Positions 48,992-58,599 are shown, numbered from the stretch's first letter. The stretch is DNA of 64,000 nt from Paenibacillus campinasensis (GCF_002272015.1 NZ_NPBY01000049.1:62001-126000); one strand, 5' to 3'. A program made the numbers and translations. Notes: a model not told the origin generated them from the sequence alone.

Positions 48992-50418
48992 AGGGCAGGA
49001 GTGTGCATACGAGCCTGATGATGAATTATATCCTGTTTTCCGTCATCCTGGGACTGATCGGATTTCTGGTGTATAACCATATGTACGGGGCGCGCGATGT
49101 CTACTTAAGCGAAACGCTGCCTATGGTGAAGGCGGATGAATTGATCCGCGACAACTGGGAGGACATCCCGTATGAGACGGTTCACCATTTCGGGGGCTAT
49201 ATCCAGATCCTTGATGATAACTTGAATTCGGTCTTTGTGCGAGGTGAAGGACAAGCCCGGACCAGCTACACGGAAAAAGAGCTGAACGCTCTGTTCTATG
49301 AAGGCGGCTCAGGTTATTATTCCGCGGCGCCTTTTATAACCGAAGAGGGCCGGGAATACCGGTTGCTCGTAGCTATCCCGAGCGGGGCTGTTGTGAAGGA
49401 AAGCCGGATGGTGAAGCCGAATGAAGAACAGACCAGGGTGTTCTCGGGTTTTATACTCCGCGGGCTGCTCTTATTTCTGCTGGCATTTCTCTTGAGCCTG
49501 TGGCTATACAGCCGCATGACAGCCAGACGAATTACGGCTCCTCTTGCTGCTATTTCCCAGCGGCTCGGGAAGATGTCTGAGGGGGAGGAAGGGGGCCGGC
49601 TTCATATGCCTGCGAACCGTGAGCTGATGGACATCCAGCGTAATTTCAACCGGATGGCGGACAAGCTGGAGCAAGCGGAGCAGATGAATCGAAAGCTTGC
49701 GGAGGATCGACGCCGGATGCTGATGGATATTGCCCATGATCTGAAAACGCCAATCACAACGATCCAGGGCTATGCCGAGGTGCTTCGCCTAGGCATCGAG
49801 GAGAATGAGCGTCAGCGCAGGAAATATGCCAGCCATATTTTTAACAAGGCGATTTACATTGCTGCCCTGGTCGATGACCTGTTTGCGTTAACGAAGTTCG
49901 AGAGCACCGAGCTTCCTTTTGAGCGGAAACCATTGGACTTTGCAGAGCTGTGCCGGACCACCGCAGCCGATCTGTACGACTCGTTCGAGCAGAAGGGGAT
50001 TGAACTGGATATTTCCATACCGGAGCGGCCCGTGCGGCTTCATGGTCATGAAGGCTACATGAGAAGAGCGGTTGCCAACTTGCTGACCAATGCACTGAAA
50101 TATAACCGCAGGGGAGGCAGGGTCTGGGTGGTGCTACGTGAACAGAATGGCGTTCATCTAACGGTGGGGGATAACGGACCAGGAATCCCTGAACATCTGG
50201 GCAGAGCGATTTTCGATCCGTTTGTGCGCGGAGATCAGGCCCGCAGAAGTGACGGGGGCAGCGGCCTTGGACTTTCCATCGTGAAAGCGGCGGTGGAGAA
50301 GCATGGTGGACAAGTTAGGCTGGATACAGAGACCGAAGGCACCGTGATTCATATTTCGCTGCCTGTTACAGATCCGCATGGCAAACAGGATGAACAGAAA
50401 TATGGAAAAAAAGTATAA
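48988..50418 (+). CDS. Membrane sensor histidine kinase
   Basis: 476 residues. Two membrane helices (about 12-30 and 154-174) bracket an extracellular sensor of about 120 residues. Then come HAMP (about 176-230), HisKA with His250 in MDIAHDLKTPITTIQGYAEV, and HATPase_c with the N box NLLTNALKYNRRGG, DNGPGIPEH and GSGLGLSIVKAAV. It phosphorylates the response regulator whose gene overlaps it. The sensor domain has no family I recognise. Similar OmpR-type pairs in Firmicutes sense cell-wall stress or antimicrobial peptides, but that is inference. Confidence 0.94.
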   Translation: MKGRSVHTSLMMNYILFSVILGLIGFLVYNHMYGARDVYLSETLPMVKADELIRDNWEDIPYETVHHFGGYIQILDDNLNSVFVRGEGQARTSYTEKELNALFYEGGSGYYSAAPFITEEGREYRLLVAIPSGAVVKESRMVKPNEEQTRVFSGFILRGLLLFLLAFLLSLWLYSRMTARRITAPLAAISQRLGKMSEGEEGGRLHMPANRELMDIQRNFNRMADKLEQAEQMNRKLAEDRRRMLMDIAHDLKTPITTIQGYAEVLRLGIEENERQRRKYASHIFNKAIYIAALVDDLFALTKFESTELPFERKPLDFAELCRTTAADLYDSFEQKGIELDISIPERPVRLHGHEGYMRRAVANLLTNALKYNRRGGRVWVVLREQNGVHLTVGDNGPGIPEHLGRAIFDPFVRGDQARRSDGGSGLGLSIVKAAVEKHGGQVRLDTETEGTVIHISLPVTDPHGKQDEQKYGKKV

Positions 50419-50530
50419 TAGTGTAGGTTTTTGATAGGAATAGCGCAGTTCATCAAACAAGGCTCGTGTATTATAACAGGTAAATAAGAGAAGGAGGTGG
50501 AATCGAGAAAGCAGGAGGGCAAGGACAGCG

Positions 50531-50578
50531 ATGTTCAAGCACATTCTCAAAAATCCATGGAAGAGGTGTGACTCATGA
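50531..50578 (+). CDS. Possible 15-residue upstream peptide overlapping the lichenase start
   Basis: ATG start at 50531 with AGGAGGG and AAGGA upstream. The peptide reads MFKHILKNPWKRCDS and its TGA overlaps the lichenase ATG as ATGA. It might couple translation of the secreted enzyme, or be chance. Confidence 0.3.
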   Translation: MFKHILKNPWKRCDS

Positions 50579-51345
50579 CAAAATGGATGTCAATCCGAGT
50601 GAAAATGACGGCTTTGCTGGCCGCAGCTGCGCTGCTGATCAGCGTATCTGCAACCCAGCCGGTCCAGGCCCAGGGGGCCGCGTTTACCGAGCCGCTGAAC
50701 GGGCCGAATCCCGGCATGTTCTACACATCGGACGGCTGGGGCAACGGCGTGGACTTCGGCGTTGGCTGGAAAGCGTCCAACCAGGAATTTTCCAATGGCA
50801 TTATGGCTCTGCGTCTCGATAATGTAGGCTGCCCGTCCAACTGCTCGGGCAAACCCTATGCATCAGCCGAATATGCCACGACCCAGAAATATGGATACGG
50901 GCGGGTCGAAGCGCGGATTAAGGCCGCCAAAGGAGCCGGCCTTGTCACAAGCCTGTTTACTTATTCCGGAGCTGCTCCAGGTACCTCCAATGACGAAATC
51001 GACATCGAAATTTTGGGCAAAGACACCACGAAGATGGAAACCAACTATTTTACGAACGGGGTTGGTGGGCATAGCACCGTGATCGACCTGGGCTTTGATG
51101 CTTCGCTCGATTTCCATGACTATGCCTTTGAATGGTCGCCGACGTCAATCAAGTGGTATGTTGACGGCAGGCTGGTCCACACCGAAACCGGTTCGAGGGG
51201 CCCGCTGCCGACAAGTCCGGGGTATATTATGGTCAACCTGTGGTCTGGTGCGGGGCCGGCAGAAATATGGACGGGGAAATTCACCTATCCAGGTCATCCG
51301 ATCCGCGCTTACTATGACTGGATTAAATTTACGCCTGCAAGCTAG
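50575..51345 (+). CDS. bglS: Secreted lichenase (endo-beta-1,3-1,4-glucanase, GH16)
   Basis: 256 residues with a signal peptide (about 1-33, cleavage after VQA). Family GH16 catalytic jelly roll with the signature DEIDIEILG: nucleophile Glu141, Asp143 and acid/base Glu145. Flanking sequence (GKDTTKMETNYFTNGVGGHS, AFEWSPTSIKWYVDG, YIMVNLWSG) matches Bacillus/Paenibacillus lichenases, which cut beta-1,4 bonds next to beta-1,3 bonds in cereal beta-glucan and lichenan. Released oligosaccharides could feed the ABC-kinase-GH4 cluster that starts 0.3 kb downstream. ATG start with AAGAGGTG upstream. Confidence 0.95.
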   Translation: MTKWMSIRVKMTALLAAAALLISVSATQPVQAQGAAFTEPLNGPNPGMFYTSDGWGNGVDFGVGWKASNQEFSNGIMALRLDNVGCPSNCSGKPYASAEYATTQKYGYGRVEARIKAAKGAGLVTSLFTYSGAAPGTSNDEIDIEILGKDTTKMETNYFTNGVGGHSTVIDLGFDASLDFHDYAFEWSPTSIKWYVDGRLVHTETGSRGPLPTSPGYIMVNLWSGAGPAEIWTGKFTYPGHPIRAYYDWIKFTPAS

Positions 51346-51434
51346 CTGCTAGCTGGTCCTTCGTAAGCACATGAGAAGCTGACCCGATCGAGTCATTCGT
51401 TGACGAATGAACGGTCTTACTTGATATCGTCACA

Positions 51435-51484
51435 CAGAAACAAGCTGTCTGAAGCCGAAAATGGCGGGGGACAGCTTGTTTCTG
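51435..51484. terminator. 15-bp perfect stem-loop after bglS
   Basis: CAGAAACAAGCTGTC (51435-51449) and its exact complement (51470-51484) flank a 20-base loop. No T tract follows, so it may be a weak terminator or 3' stabiliser. Confidence 0.5.
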
Positions 51485-51603
51485 TTGGCGAAAAAACTAA
51501 GACTTTGCTCGTTTACAGTAACAAAGGTGAGGTGGTAGTATAATTAACATAAAAACGTATGTTTAAATGTTATAAAACACACAAAAGATGTGAGGTGTTA
51601 GTC

Positions 51604-52482
51604 ATGACATTTGTGCTGCGCGAAGAAGCGATCCCCAAGGAAAAAGTAAGATTGGCTAGAAATTATCCGGTGCTAATCGCCGATACGATCGGTGTGACCA
51701 GCCTGTATCAGAAGCTCCATTGGCACAATGTACTGGAGATTAATTACATCAAGAGCGGCACCGGTTATTACGTCATCAACGGGAAGAAATTTGAGTTCGA
51801 GCAGGGGGATGTGCTGCTCATCAACTCCAATGATCTGCACTGTGCTTACGAATCCCAGGACCTTGTCATGCTGGTCATCTCATTTGACTCCACGTGGTTT
51901 ATTCACAACCTCAGATTCGACCCCGAGCTGTTCAGCCCGTTTCGCGAAATGGGCAAGCATTTCTCCAATCTGATTCCCCGCGATCACCCGGCCATGGATA
52001 AACTCCGCCCTATTTTGCTGCAGATGCAGGCAGAGCATGAGCAAGAGCAGCGATCCTACACCACGATGGTACACTCGCTTCTGCTGCAATTTCTTGCCAC
52101 GGTCAATCGGGAGTGCCGTTTTGAAGGCCAGGGCCGCAGTGAGCCGAGCATCAGTGAAAGGCAGCTGGAGAAGATGCGCCAGGTGATCATGATCATGGAG
52201 GAGAACTATGCCCATCCCTGGACGCTGGAGGAGCTCGCTGCCCTCGTTTACCTCAGCCCGTCCCGTTTCAGCGAAATCTTCAAGCGGGCCGTAGGCATGC
52301 CGCCGCTCCTGTATCTCATTCATATCCGACTTGAGCAGGCGATAAAGCTGCTGGAGGGAGGACAGATGAAGGTGACGGACGTCGCTTTGGAATGCGGATT
52401 CCGCACATTAACCAATTTTAATAGGCTCTTTAAAAAGCATGTTGGCATGACGCCAAAGGCTTCACAGAGACAGCAGTTGTAA
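51604..52482 (+). CDS. AraC family transcriptional regulator
   Basis: 292 residues. N-terminal cupin-type ligand domain (about 20-150, HWHNVLEINYIKSGTGYYVI then FEQGDVLLINSNDLHC) and a C-terminal pair of AraC helix-turn-helix motifs (about 195-290, TLEELAALVYLSPSRFSEIF and KVTDVALECGFRTLTNFNRL). It precedes the sugar ABC genes on the same strand and most likely activates them upon binding a sugar. The ATG follows GAGGTG. A terminator separates it from the transporter genes, so those have their own promoter. Confidence 0.93.
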   Translation: MTFVLREEAIPKEKVRLARNYPVLIADTIGVTSLYQKLHWHNVLEINYIKSGTGYYVINGKKFEFEQGDVLLINSNDLHCAYESQDLVMLVISFDSTWFIHNLRFDPELFSPFREMGKHFSNLIPRDHPAMDKLRPILLQMQAEHEQEQRSYTTMVHSLLLQFLATVNRECRFEGQGRSEPSISERQLEKMRQVIMIMEENYAHPWTLEELAALVYLSPSRFSEIFKRAVGMPPLLYLIHIRLEQAIKLLEGGQMKVTDVALECGFRTLTNFNRLFKKHVGMTPKASQRQQL

Positions 52483-52508
52483 AAACCAGTGGAATAGTGC
52501 TGGTTTTT
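52481..52508 (+). terminator. Rho-independent terminator of the AraC-family gene
   Basis: AAAAACCAG pairs with CTGGTTTTT around a 10-base loop; the T run is within the distal arm. Confidence 0.75.
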
Positions 52509-52616
52509 ACTCGTTTTAGCAGAGAAATGAGCTAAGGGCTGCACTACAATAATGACAAGTATTCTTAAAGATATATGTCAGATAAACTGACCTTAGATGT
52601 AGAAAGGGGGAGTAAA

Positions 52617-53573
52617 ATGTCGTTGCCATCCGAAATCCAGCGCAACCCGGAACCTAATCGCAAGAAGGGGCCATGGACGAAATTGGCCAGACAGTGGGAT
52701 CTCCAGCTTATGGTCATTCCTGCCATGCTTTTCATTTTTGTATTTAGCTACATTCCGATGTATGGGGTGTTGATGGCATTTCAGGACTATAGCCTGTTTC
52801 GGGGCTTTATGAACAGTCCTTGGGTCGGGTTCAAGCATTTTGTGATGTTTTTTGAGGCGCCCGAGTTTTGGACGATTATGCGGAACACGCTGGTGATCAG
52901 CATGCTTAAACTGTGCATCGGATTTCCCGCACCGATCCTGCTCGCGCTGATGCTGAACGAGATCGGAAGGCGAACGTTCAAAAGAGTGATTCAAACGATC
53001 AGTTATTTGCCCCACTTTTTGTCCTGGGTTATCGTATCCGGCATGATTATCTCCATTCTATCCACCGACAATGGCAGCCTGAATATTCTGCTGCAGAAGC
53101 TAAACCTCATCGACGAACCAATCAACTTCATGTCCGAGCCCAAATACTTCTGGGGCATTCTGACCGCGACCAATGTGTGGAAGGAGATCGGCTTCTCTTC
53201 CATCGTATACTTAGCGGCCATTGCTGGTATCAATCCGCAGCTGTATGAGGCGGCTTCCATGGACGGTGCGAGCCGGGTGAAGCAGATTACGGCGATTACG
53301 ATCCCGTCGATTCTGCCGGTTGTGATCGTATTTCTGATCCTTGCCATCGGCAACCTGCTCAATGCCGGCTTTGAGGACATCTTGCTGCTGGCAGGCAATC
53401 CGGTGCTGCGGGATGTAAGCGATGTGCTGGATACTTACGTATACCGCATCGGCATACAGAACAGCAGGTATTCCTACGCAACGGCAGCGGGACTGTTCAA
53501 GGCGGTCATCAGCGTTATCCTGCTGACGTTAGCCAACTATTTGGCCAGAAAATCAGGGAATAGCCTATGGTAG
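52617..53573 (+). CDS. Sugar ABC transporter permease (LplB family)
   Basis: 318 residues with six membrane helices, starting WDLQLMVIPAMLFIFVFSYI. The EAA loop is ASMDGASRVKQITAITIPSI, which contacts the ATPase. This LplB-type permease is used by Firmicutes with a second CarB-type permease and a large lipoprotein to import oligosaccharides. ATG start after AAAGGGGGAG. No ATPase gene is in the cluster; a shared MsmX-type subunit is presumably encoded elsewhere. Confidence 0.93.
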   Translation: MSLPSEIQRNPEPNRKKGPWTKLARQWDLQLMVIPAMLFIFVFSYIPMYGVLMAFQDYSLFRGFMNSPWVGFKHFVMFFEAPEFWTIMRNTLVISMLKLCIGFPAPILLALMLNEIGRRTFKRVIQTISYLPHFLSWVIVSGMIISILSTDNGSLNILLQKLNLIDEPINFMSEPKYFWGILTATNVWKEIGFSSIVYLAAIAGINPQLYEAASMDGASRVKQITAITIPSILPVVIVFLILAIGNLLNAGFEDILLLAGNPVLRDVSDVLDTYVYRIGIQNSRYSYATAAGLFKAVISVILLTLANYLARKSGNSLW

Positions 53574-53588
53574 GGGGAGGTATGCATC

Positions 53589-54482
53589 TTGAGACTATCC
53601 AGCGGTGATCGTTTGTTTATTGGCTCGATTTACGTGTTTCTGGTATTGCTTGCCTTTGTTGCATTTTACCCGTTCTGGAACGCGGCGGTGATCTCGTTTA
53701 ATTCCGGCACAGACACGATGCAAGGCGGCGTTACGTTCTGGCCAAGGGAATTCACGCTTGAGAATTATAAAGTGGTATTTAAGGATGAGCGCCTGATCGA
53801 CGGCTTCATCATCTCGATCTTCCGTACGATCGTTGGCACATTGCTATCGGTGATGGCGACAGCCATACTTGCCTACGGCATTTCCAAGCCTCAATTATCG
53901 GGGCGCAATGTGTATATGGTGCTGTGCATCATCACGATGTATTTTAGCGGAGGTCTGATTCCAAGCTACTTGCTCATTCGCGAACTGGGTCTGATGAACA
54001 CCTTTTGGGTGATGGTTGTGCCCGGGATTATCAATGTATGGAACATGATCATATTCCGGACTTTTTTTCGAGGAATACCGGCAGGGCTGGAGGAATCGGC
54101 CCGAATCGACGGATCTTCCAACTGGGGCGTATTGTTTCGAATCGTACTGCCGCTCTCCGGTCCGGTCATTGCCACCTTATCGCTGTTCACGGCCGTGTAC
54201 CACTGGAATGACTGGTTTGCACCGAGCATTTACATTTCCAATACAGATCTGCTCCCGATTCAGACGAAGCTTCAGCAGATCTTGAACGCCAACATCATGC
54301 TGGAGCAGATGCAGAATGTGGATGCGGCAGCCCAAGGCAGAATGAGTGCCATGAGAGCAGTAACGACGAAGTCGCTGTCCATGGCTACGATGATGGTCGC
54401 CACCATCCCGATTTTGCTCGTATACCCGTTTGTGCAGAAGTATTTTGTGAAGGGTGTGCTGATCGGCTCTCTTAAGGAATAG
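53589..54482 (+). CDS. Sugar ABC transporter permease (CarB/YtcP family)
   Basis: 297 residues, six membrane helices, with the typical start (RLFIGSIYVFLVLLAFVAFY) and the EAA loop SARIDGSSNWGVLFRIVLPL. The C terminus PFVQKYFVKGVLIGSLKE is a family hallmark. It pairs with the preceding permease. TTG start with GGGGGAGG a suitable distance upstream. It is cotranscribed with its neighbours (15-base gap from the first permease). Confidence 0.93.
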   Translation: MRLSSGDRLFIGSIYVFLVLLAFVAFYPFWNAAVISFNSGTDTMQGGVTFWPREFTLENYKVVFKDERLIDGFIISIFRTIVGTLLSVMATAILAYGISKPQLSGRNVYMVLCIITMYFSGGLIPSYLLIRELGLMNTFWVMVVPGIINVWNMIIFRTFFRGIPAGLEESARIDGSSNWGVLFRIVLPLSGPVIATLSLFTAVYHWNDWFAPSIYISNTDLLPIQTKLQQILNANIMLEQMQNVDAAAQGRMSAMRAVTTKSLSMATMMVATIPILLVYPFVQKYFVKGVLIGSLKE

Positions 54483-54559
54483 CGAAGGCGGGTCTTGATT
54501 CAAGGGTTTGAAGCGTCAGCTTTGACCATAGATGAACAGAATAGAAGGGAGATCAAGCG

Positions 54560-56206
54560 ATGAAAAGAGGGAAGCGCGCATTACTATCCATATGGTCAGT
54601 CACACTGGTTATGGTCATGATTCTAGCGGGGTGTTCGGGGTCAAAAGAAGGCAGCTCCACCGGCGAAGAGACAAGCGAGCCAACAGGCACGCCGGAAAGC
54701 GGAGAGTTTGTGCTGGGCGAGCAGCCTCTGGAATTTTCCTTCTACGGTCACTATGACTGGTATACCATGCCTGAATGGGGCGGCGACCTGGCCACCAAGT
54801 GGATTCAAGAGAACAAAAAGGTGAACGTGGTGCCAATCAGCTCAGGCGGAAACGCCAAAAACAAGCTGAACACGATGATTGTGTCCGGCGAGCTGCCGGA
54901 TGTGATCTGGATGGAGAGAGGTGCGGATGTGGAGAAGCTTCGTGCGGAGGGCATGCTTGTTCCGTTCGATGATTATCTAGACAAATATCCGAATTTGAAA
55001 AAATGGGCCGGTGATTCAACCATCGACATGCTTCGTTCTCCGGACGGCAAGCTGTATCAGTTCCCGAACTGGTATACGACGCAGCCTAACGGCAACGCCG
55101 GTTATCTCGTGAACAAGAAAATCTACAATGAGCTGGGTGCTCCGCCGCTCGAAACACCGGAAGATCTGTATGAATATTTGAAGCTGGTGAAGGCGAACTA
55201 CCCGGATGTGGTGCCGCTTGAGGTCGGTCAATCCGCGGCAGGTGTGGACATTATGGTATCGGCTTTTGCGGAGAACCGTCCGTACTTGTTCAACAGCATG
55301 ATCGCTGTTCCGCAAGGAGATCAGCTGGTCTCTCTGTTTACCGATCCTGTCTATCGCGAGCTGCTTCAATATATGAGCCGCATGTACCGCGAGCGGCTGA
55401 TGTCACAGGATACGTTCACCCAGAAGATCGAGCAGGTGGAGCAGAAGATCATTACGGGCAAAGTGGCTGTTTACGTCGCCTCCAGCCCGACAGAGTTCGG
55501 GTCGAAAGGAAACAGCATCCTGTCAGCCGAAGATCCGGATGCCGGTTACATCATGATCTGGCCGGTTCATAAGGAGGGGCTCGACCGGAACAAAATTTTC
55601 CCGGGGGATTACAAGCAGCTCGGCTGGAACGTCAGTGTTATTACAAAGTCGGCGAAAGATCCGGAAGCGGTCTTTGCATTCCTGGATTGGTTCACAGGAC
55701 CGGAGGGTCAGCGTGTCATTATGTGGGGACCTGAAGGGTTGTACTGGGACGGAACGGATGAAGAGGATATGCCACTGTTCACCGACAAATTTGTCAACGA
55801 CCCGCAGGGGCGCGATGAGCTGATGAACTCGACCGTGAACTTCCAGTGGAACGGTAACACGGTATACGTTGACAATTCCAAGATGAAGTTCGAGTCTACT
55901 CTATCGCCGGAACAGCGGAATTTCGAGACGTACTGGCAGTCCGAGATTACATGGAAGACCCAGATGAATACAACCGAATTCGTCAACCTGGATCCGGCTG
56001 GCGACAGCGAGGAAGGGATCATCGCTCAACGCGTATTCGAAATATACGAGAAAGCGAGAGCGACGGCAATCAGCATGACAGCGTCCGATGAAGAAGTTAT
56101 CGCTATCCTGGACAAAGCGGAAGAGGATGCGCAGAAGGCAGGCTACAGCAAACTGCTGGAGTATAAAACGGCAAGATGGAAAGAAAACCTCGAGAAGATG
56201 AAATAG
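54560..56206 (+). CDS. Extracellular solute-binding lipoprotein (sugar ABC transporter)
   Basis: 548 residues: signal peptide with lipobox LAGCSGS (about residues 19-25), a short Ser/Thr/Glu linker, then a large family 1-type binding domain (LEFSFYGHYDWYTMPEWGGD, VSGELPDVIWMERGADVEKL, YQFPNWYTTQPNGNAGYLVN). Length fits the LipO/YtcQ group that works with LplB/CarB permeases. It captures the oligosaccharide outside the membrane. ATG start after AGAAGGGAG. The ligand is unproven; the GH4 and lichenase neighbours suggest a beta-glucoside. Confidence 0.93.
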   Translation: MKRGKRALLSIWSVTLVMVMILAGCSGSKEGSSTGEETSEPTGTPESGEFVLGEQPLEFSFYGHYDWYTMPEWGGDLATKWIQENKKVNVVPISSGGNAKNKLNTMIVSGELPDVIWMERGADVEKLRAEGMLVPFDDYLDKYPNLKKWAGDSTIDMLRSPDGKLYQFPNWYTTQPNGNAGYLVNKKIYNELGAPPLETPEDLYEYLKLVKANYPDVVPLEVGQSAAGVDIMVSAFAENRPYLFNSMIAVPQGDQLVSLFTDPVYRELLQYMSRMYRERLMSQDTFTQKIEQVEQKIITGKVAVYVASSPTEFGSKGNSILSAEDPDAGYIMIWPVHKEGLDRNKIFPGDYKQLGWNVSVITKSAKDPEAVFAFLDWFTGPEGQRVIMWGPEGLYWDGTDEEDMPLFTDKFVNDPQGRDELMNSTVNFQWNGNTVYVDNSKMKFESTLSPEQRNFETYWQSEITWKTQMNTTEFVNLDPAGDSEEGIIAQRVFEIYEKARATAISMTASDEEVIAILDKAEEDAQKAGYSKLLEYKTARWKENLEKMK

Positions 56207-56317
56207 AATAAATCGACTTGGCAGGAGGCCGCGGCCCGGGCAGATGCTGGAGGACAGCGCAGGGTTCAGCTTGGGGCGCGGCTTTCATAGCCAGGCAACA
56301 CATAGGAGAGATTAACC

Positions 56318-57310
56318 ATGAATTATTATCTGGGGGTAGATGGCGGCGGCAGCAAGACTATCGCTGTTGTCGCGGATGAAACCGGACGCATAAGAGGGAG
56401 GGGAAGCAGCGGCTGTGGCAATCATCAGCTCGGTGCGGCGCTTGCGGAGCGCAGCATTAGACACGCTGTTGATGAAGCGCTTGCACAAGCGGGACTTGTG
56501 CATCGAGATATTACTTTCGCATCATTTGGGCTGGCCGGGGCAGACCGCGAGGCGGATTATGTTGTGTTAAGACCGATGATCGGGGGGCTGGGCTTTGCCG
56601 ATTATCATATTGTGTGTGATACCGTGATCGCCATGAGAGCGGGGACGAGGCAGACGGATGGGGTTGTACTGATCTGCGGGAGCGGCACCAACAGCTATGG
56701 GGTCAATGCAGCTGGTCAGGAAATTCAAATCGGAGGCTTCGGGTATGCATACGGAGATTTTGGCGGGGGATATGATCTGGCGGTTGAAGTGTTCCGGACG
56801 GTCATCCGGGCATGGGAAGGCCGCGAAGAGCCCACGTTATTGACTGCGCCTACGTTAAAGGCATTGGGGTTCGCGAATGTGGAGGAGATGTTTCACCGCT
56901 CGCTGGATGAAGGAAGAAGAATTCCCCATCATTTGGCCAAGCTGTTGTTTGACGCTGCCCCCCGGGATCCGGCGGCGAGAAGGATTCTGGAGAGACAGGG
57001 CGTGGAACTGGGAACGGTGGCTTGTGCTGTTATCCGAAAGCTCGGAATGGAGAACGATGCTTTTGACGTGGTGCTTGCAGGCAGCGTCCTTACGAGAGGA
57101 CAAGGGGACTATGTCGTTTCGCATATTGAACGTCTTGTGTCCCGGACAGCTCCGCAGAGCCGGCTTCGAATTCTCGACCTGGAGCCGGCTGCCGGGGCGA
57201 TCTTACTGGGAATGGACTTGCATATGGGCCCGCCAGACACGGCGGTGTACAATCAGCTGTATGCAGAGCTTGCGATAAAGGAGATGGACACAGAATGGGC
57301 GCTGGATTAA
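56318..57310 (+). CDS. BadF/BadG/BcrA/BcrD-type sugar kinase
   Basis: 330 residues of the ASKHA fold. Phosphate-1 motif GVDGGGSKTIAVV, phosphate-2 ICGSGTNSYGVN, then the GGFGYAYGDFGGGYDLAVEV stretch seen in N-acetylglucosamine kinases. ATP-dependent phosphorylation of a sugar in the cytoplasm is the expected reaction. Its last 16 bases overlap the GH4 gene, so the two enzymes are coupled. GH4 enzymes of the 6-phospho-glucosidase type need a 6-phosphorylated substrate; an ABC importer brings sugar in unphosphorylated, and this kinase could supply the phosphate. Whether it acts on the disaccharide or a monosaccharide is open. Confidence 0.88.
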   Translation: MNYYLGVDGGGSKTIAVVADETGRIRGRGSSGCGNHQLGAALAERSIRHAVDEALAQAGLVHRDITFASFGLAGADREADYVVLRPMIGGLGFADYHIVCDTVIAMRAGTRQTDGVVLICGSGTNSYGVNAAGQEIQIGGFGYAYGDFGGGYDLAVEVFRTVIRAWEGREEPTLLTAPTLKALGFANVEEMFHRSLDEGRRIPHHLAKLLFDAAPRDPAARRILERQGVELGTVACAVIRKLGMENDAFDVVLAGSVLTRGQGDYVVSHIERLVSRTAPQSRLRILDLEPAAGAILLGMDLHMGPPDTAVYNQLYAELAIKEMDTEWALD

Positions 57311-58599
57311 AAATTGCTGTCATTGGCGGAGGATCGTCGTATACGCCGGAGCTGATCGAAGGCTTCATTCGTCATTACGATTCGTTTCCTGTAACCGATA
57401 TTGTACTGGCGGATATTCCGGAGGGGCGCGGCAAGCTGGAGATTGTCGGTGGACTCGCCCAGCGGATGGTAGAGAGAAGCGGGCTGCCTATACGTCTTCA
57501 GCTGACGCTCGACCGGAGAGAGGCGCTCAAGGATGCGGATTATGTATCCACCCAAATGCGAGTCGGCTTGTTGGAGGCCCGGGGCTGGGACGAATCAATT
57601 CCGCTGAAATACGGGATGCTCGGTCAGGAGACGACCGGGGCCGGCGGCATGATGAAGGCGCTGCGGACGATTCCTGTTCTCCTCGACATATGCAAAGACA
57701 TGGAAGAGCTGTGCCCGGAAGCGTGGCTGCTTAATTTTACCAACCCGGCCGGCATGGTGACGGAAGCGATACTGAAACATACCCGCATTCGTTCGATCGG
57801 GCTGTGCAATTCACCGATCGCGGCATACAAGTGGCTGTCTTCGCTATATGATCTTCCTGCTGAGCGTTTCTACTGTGAATTTGTCGGTTTGAACCATCTG
57901 CACTGGATCAGCCGGATCGAGGTGGACGGCGAGTCGAAGCTGGAGGAACTGCTGGAGGCCGGGGGCAGCTACTCCGCCAGCAATGTGCCGCAGCTGGCCT
58001 GGAATGATACGCTTATCCGCACACTGGGCGCGATCCCGTCCTATTATTTGAAATATTACTATTTGCATCGGGAAATGCTGGCAGAGCAGCAGGCGTTGGC
58101 AGCACGTGGCGAAACAAGGGCACAGATCGTCAAGCGGCTGGAAGATGAGCTGTTCGATATCTATAAGCAGCCGGAGCTTGCCGAGAAGCCGAAGCAGCTC
58201 GAGCAGCGCGGCGGGGCCTATTACTCCGAGGCGGCTGTCAACCTCATGAAGGCGATCCATACCGACAGCGGGGAGATCCAGACGCTGAATGTTCGCAATA
58301 ACGGCACAATCGGCTTCCTCCCGGATGATGCGAGCATCGAGGTGAACTGTATCGTACGAAAAGAAGGTATTGTTCCGGTGCCTATTACACGGATTCCGGA
58401 CGGCGTGTCCGGCCTCATTCAAGCTGTAAAAACGTACGAAAGCCTGGCGATCGAGGCGGCCGTGACGGGCAGCAGGGAGCTTGCGCTGCTGTCACTATCC
58501 GCTCACCCGCTGGTGGATTCCGTCAGCGTGGCGGAGACGATGCTGGATGAAATGCTGGAGACCAACCGCCGTTATTTGCCGCATTTTTTCAAAAGCTGA
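57295..58599 (+). CDS. licH: 6-phospho-beta-glucosidase, family GH4
   Basis: 434 residues. NAD-dependent, metal-dependent glycosidase. The N-terminal nucleotide-binding motif is IAVIGGGSSYTPELIEGF. The metal- and phosphate-site motifs TNPAGMVTEAI, GLCNSPIAA (the Cys ligand), FVGLNHLHWI (His ligand) and NGTIGFLPDDASIEVNC follow. It fits the LicH/CelF group acting on cellobiose 6-phosphate and related compounds rather than alpha-galactosidases. It ends the cluster; a bidirectional terminator follows. LicH-type enzymes normally follow a PTS transporter; here ABC import plus a kinase replaces that. Confidence 0.92.
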   Translation: MGAGLKIAVIGGGSSYTPELIEGFIRHYDSFPVTDIVLADIPEGRGKLEIVGGLAQRMVERSGLPIRLQLTLDRREALKDADYVSTQMRVGLLEARGWDESIPLKYGMLGQETTGAGGMMKALRTIPVLLDICKDMEELCPEAWLLNFTNPAGMVTEAILKHTRIRSIGLCNSPIAAYKWLSSLYDLPAERFYCEFVGLNHLHWISRIEVDGESKLEELLEAGGSYSASNVPQLAWNDTLIRTLGAIPSYYLKYYYLHREMLAEQQALAARGETRAQIVKRLEDELFDIYKQPELAEKPKQLEQRGGAYYSEAAVNLMKAIHTDSGEIQTLNVRNNGTIGFLPDDASIEVNCIVRKEGIVPVPITRIPDGVSGLIQAVKTYESLAIEAAVTGSRELALLSLSAHPLVDSVSVAETMLDEMLETNRRYLPHFFKS

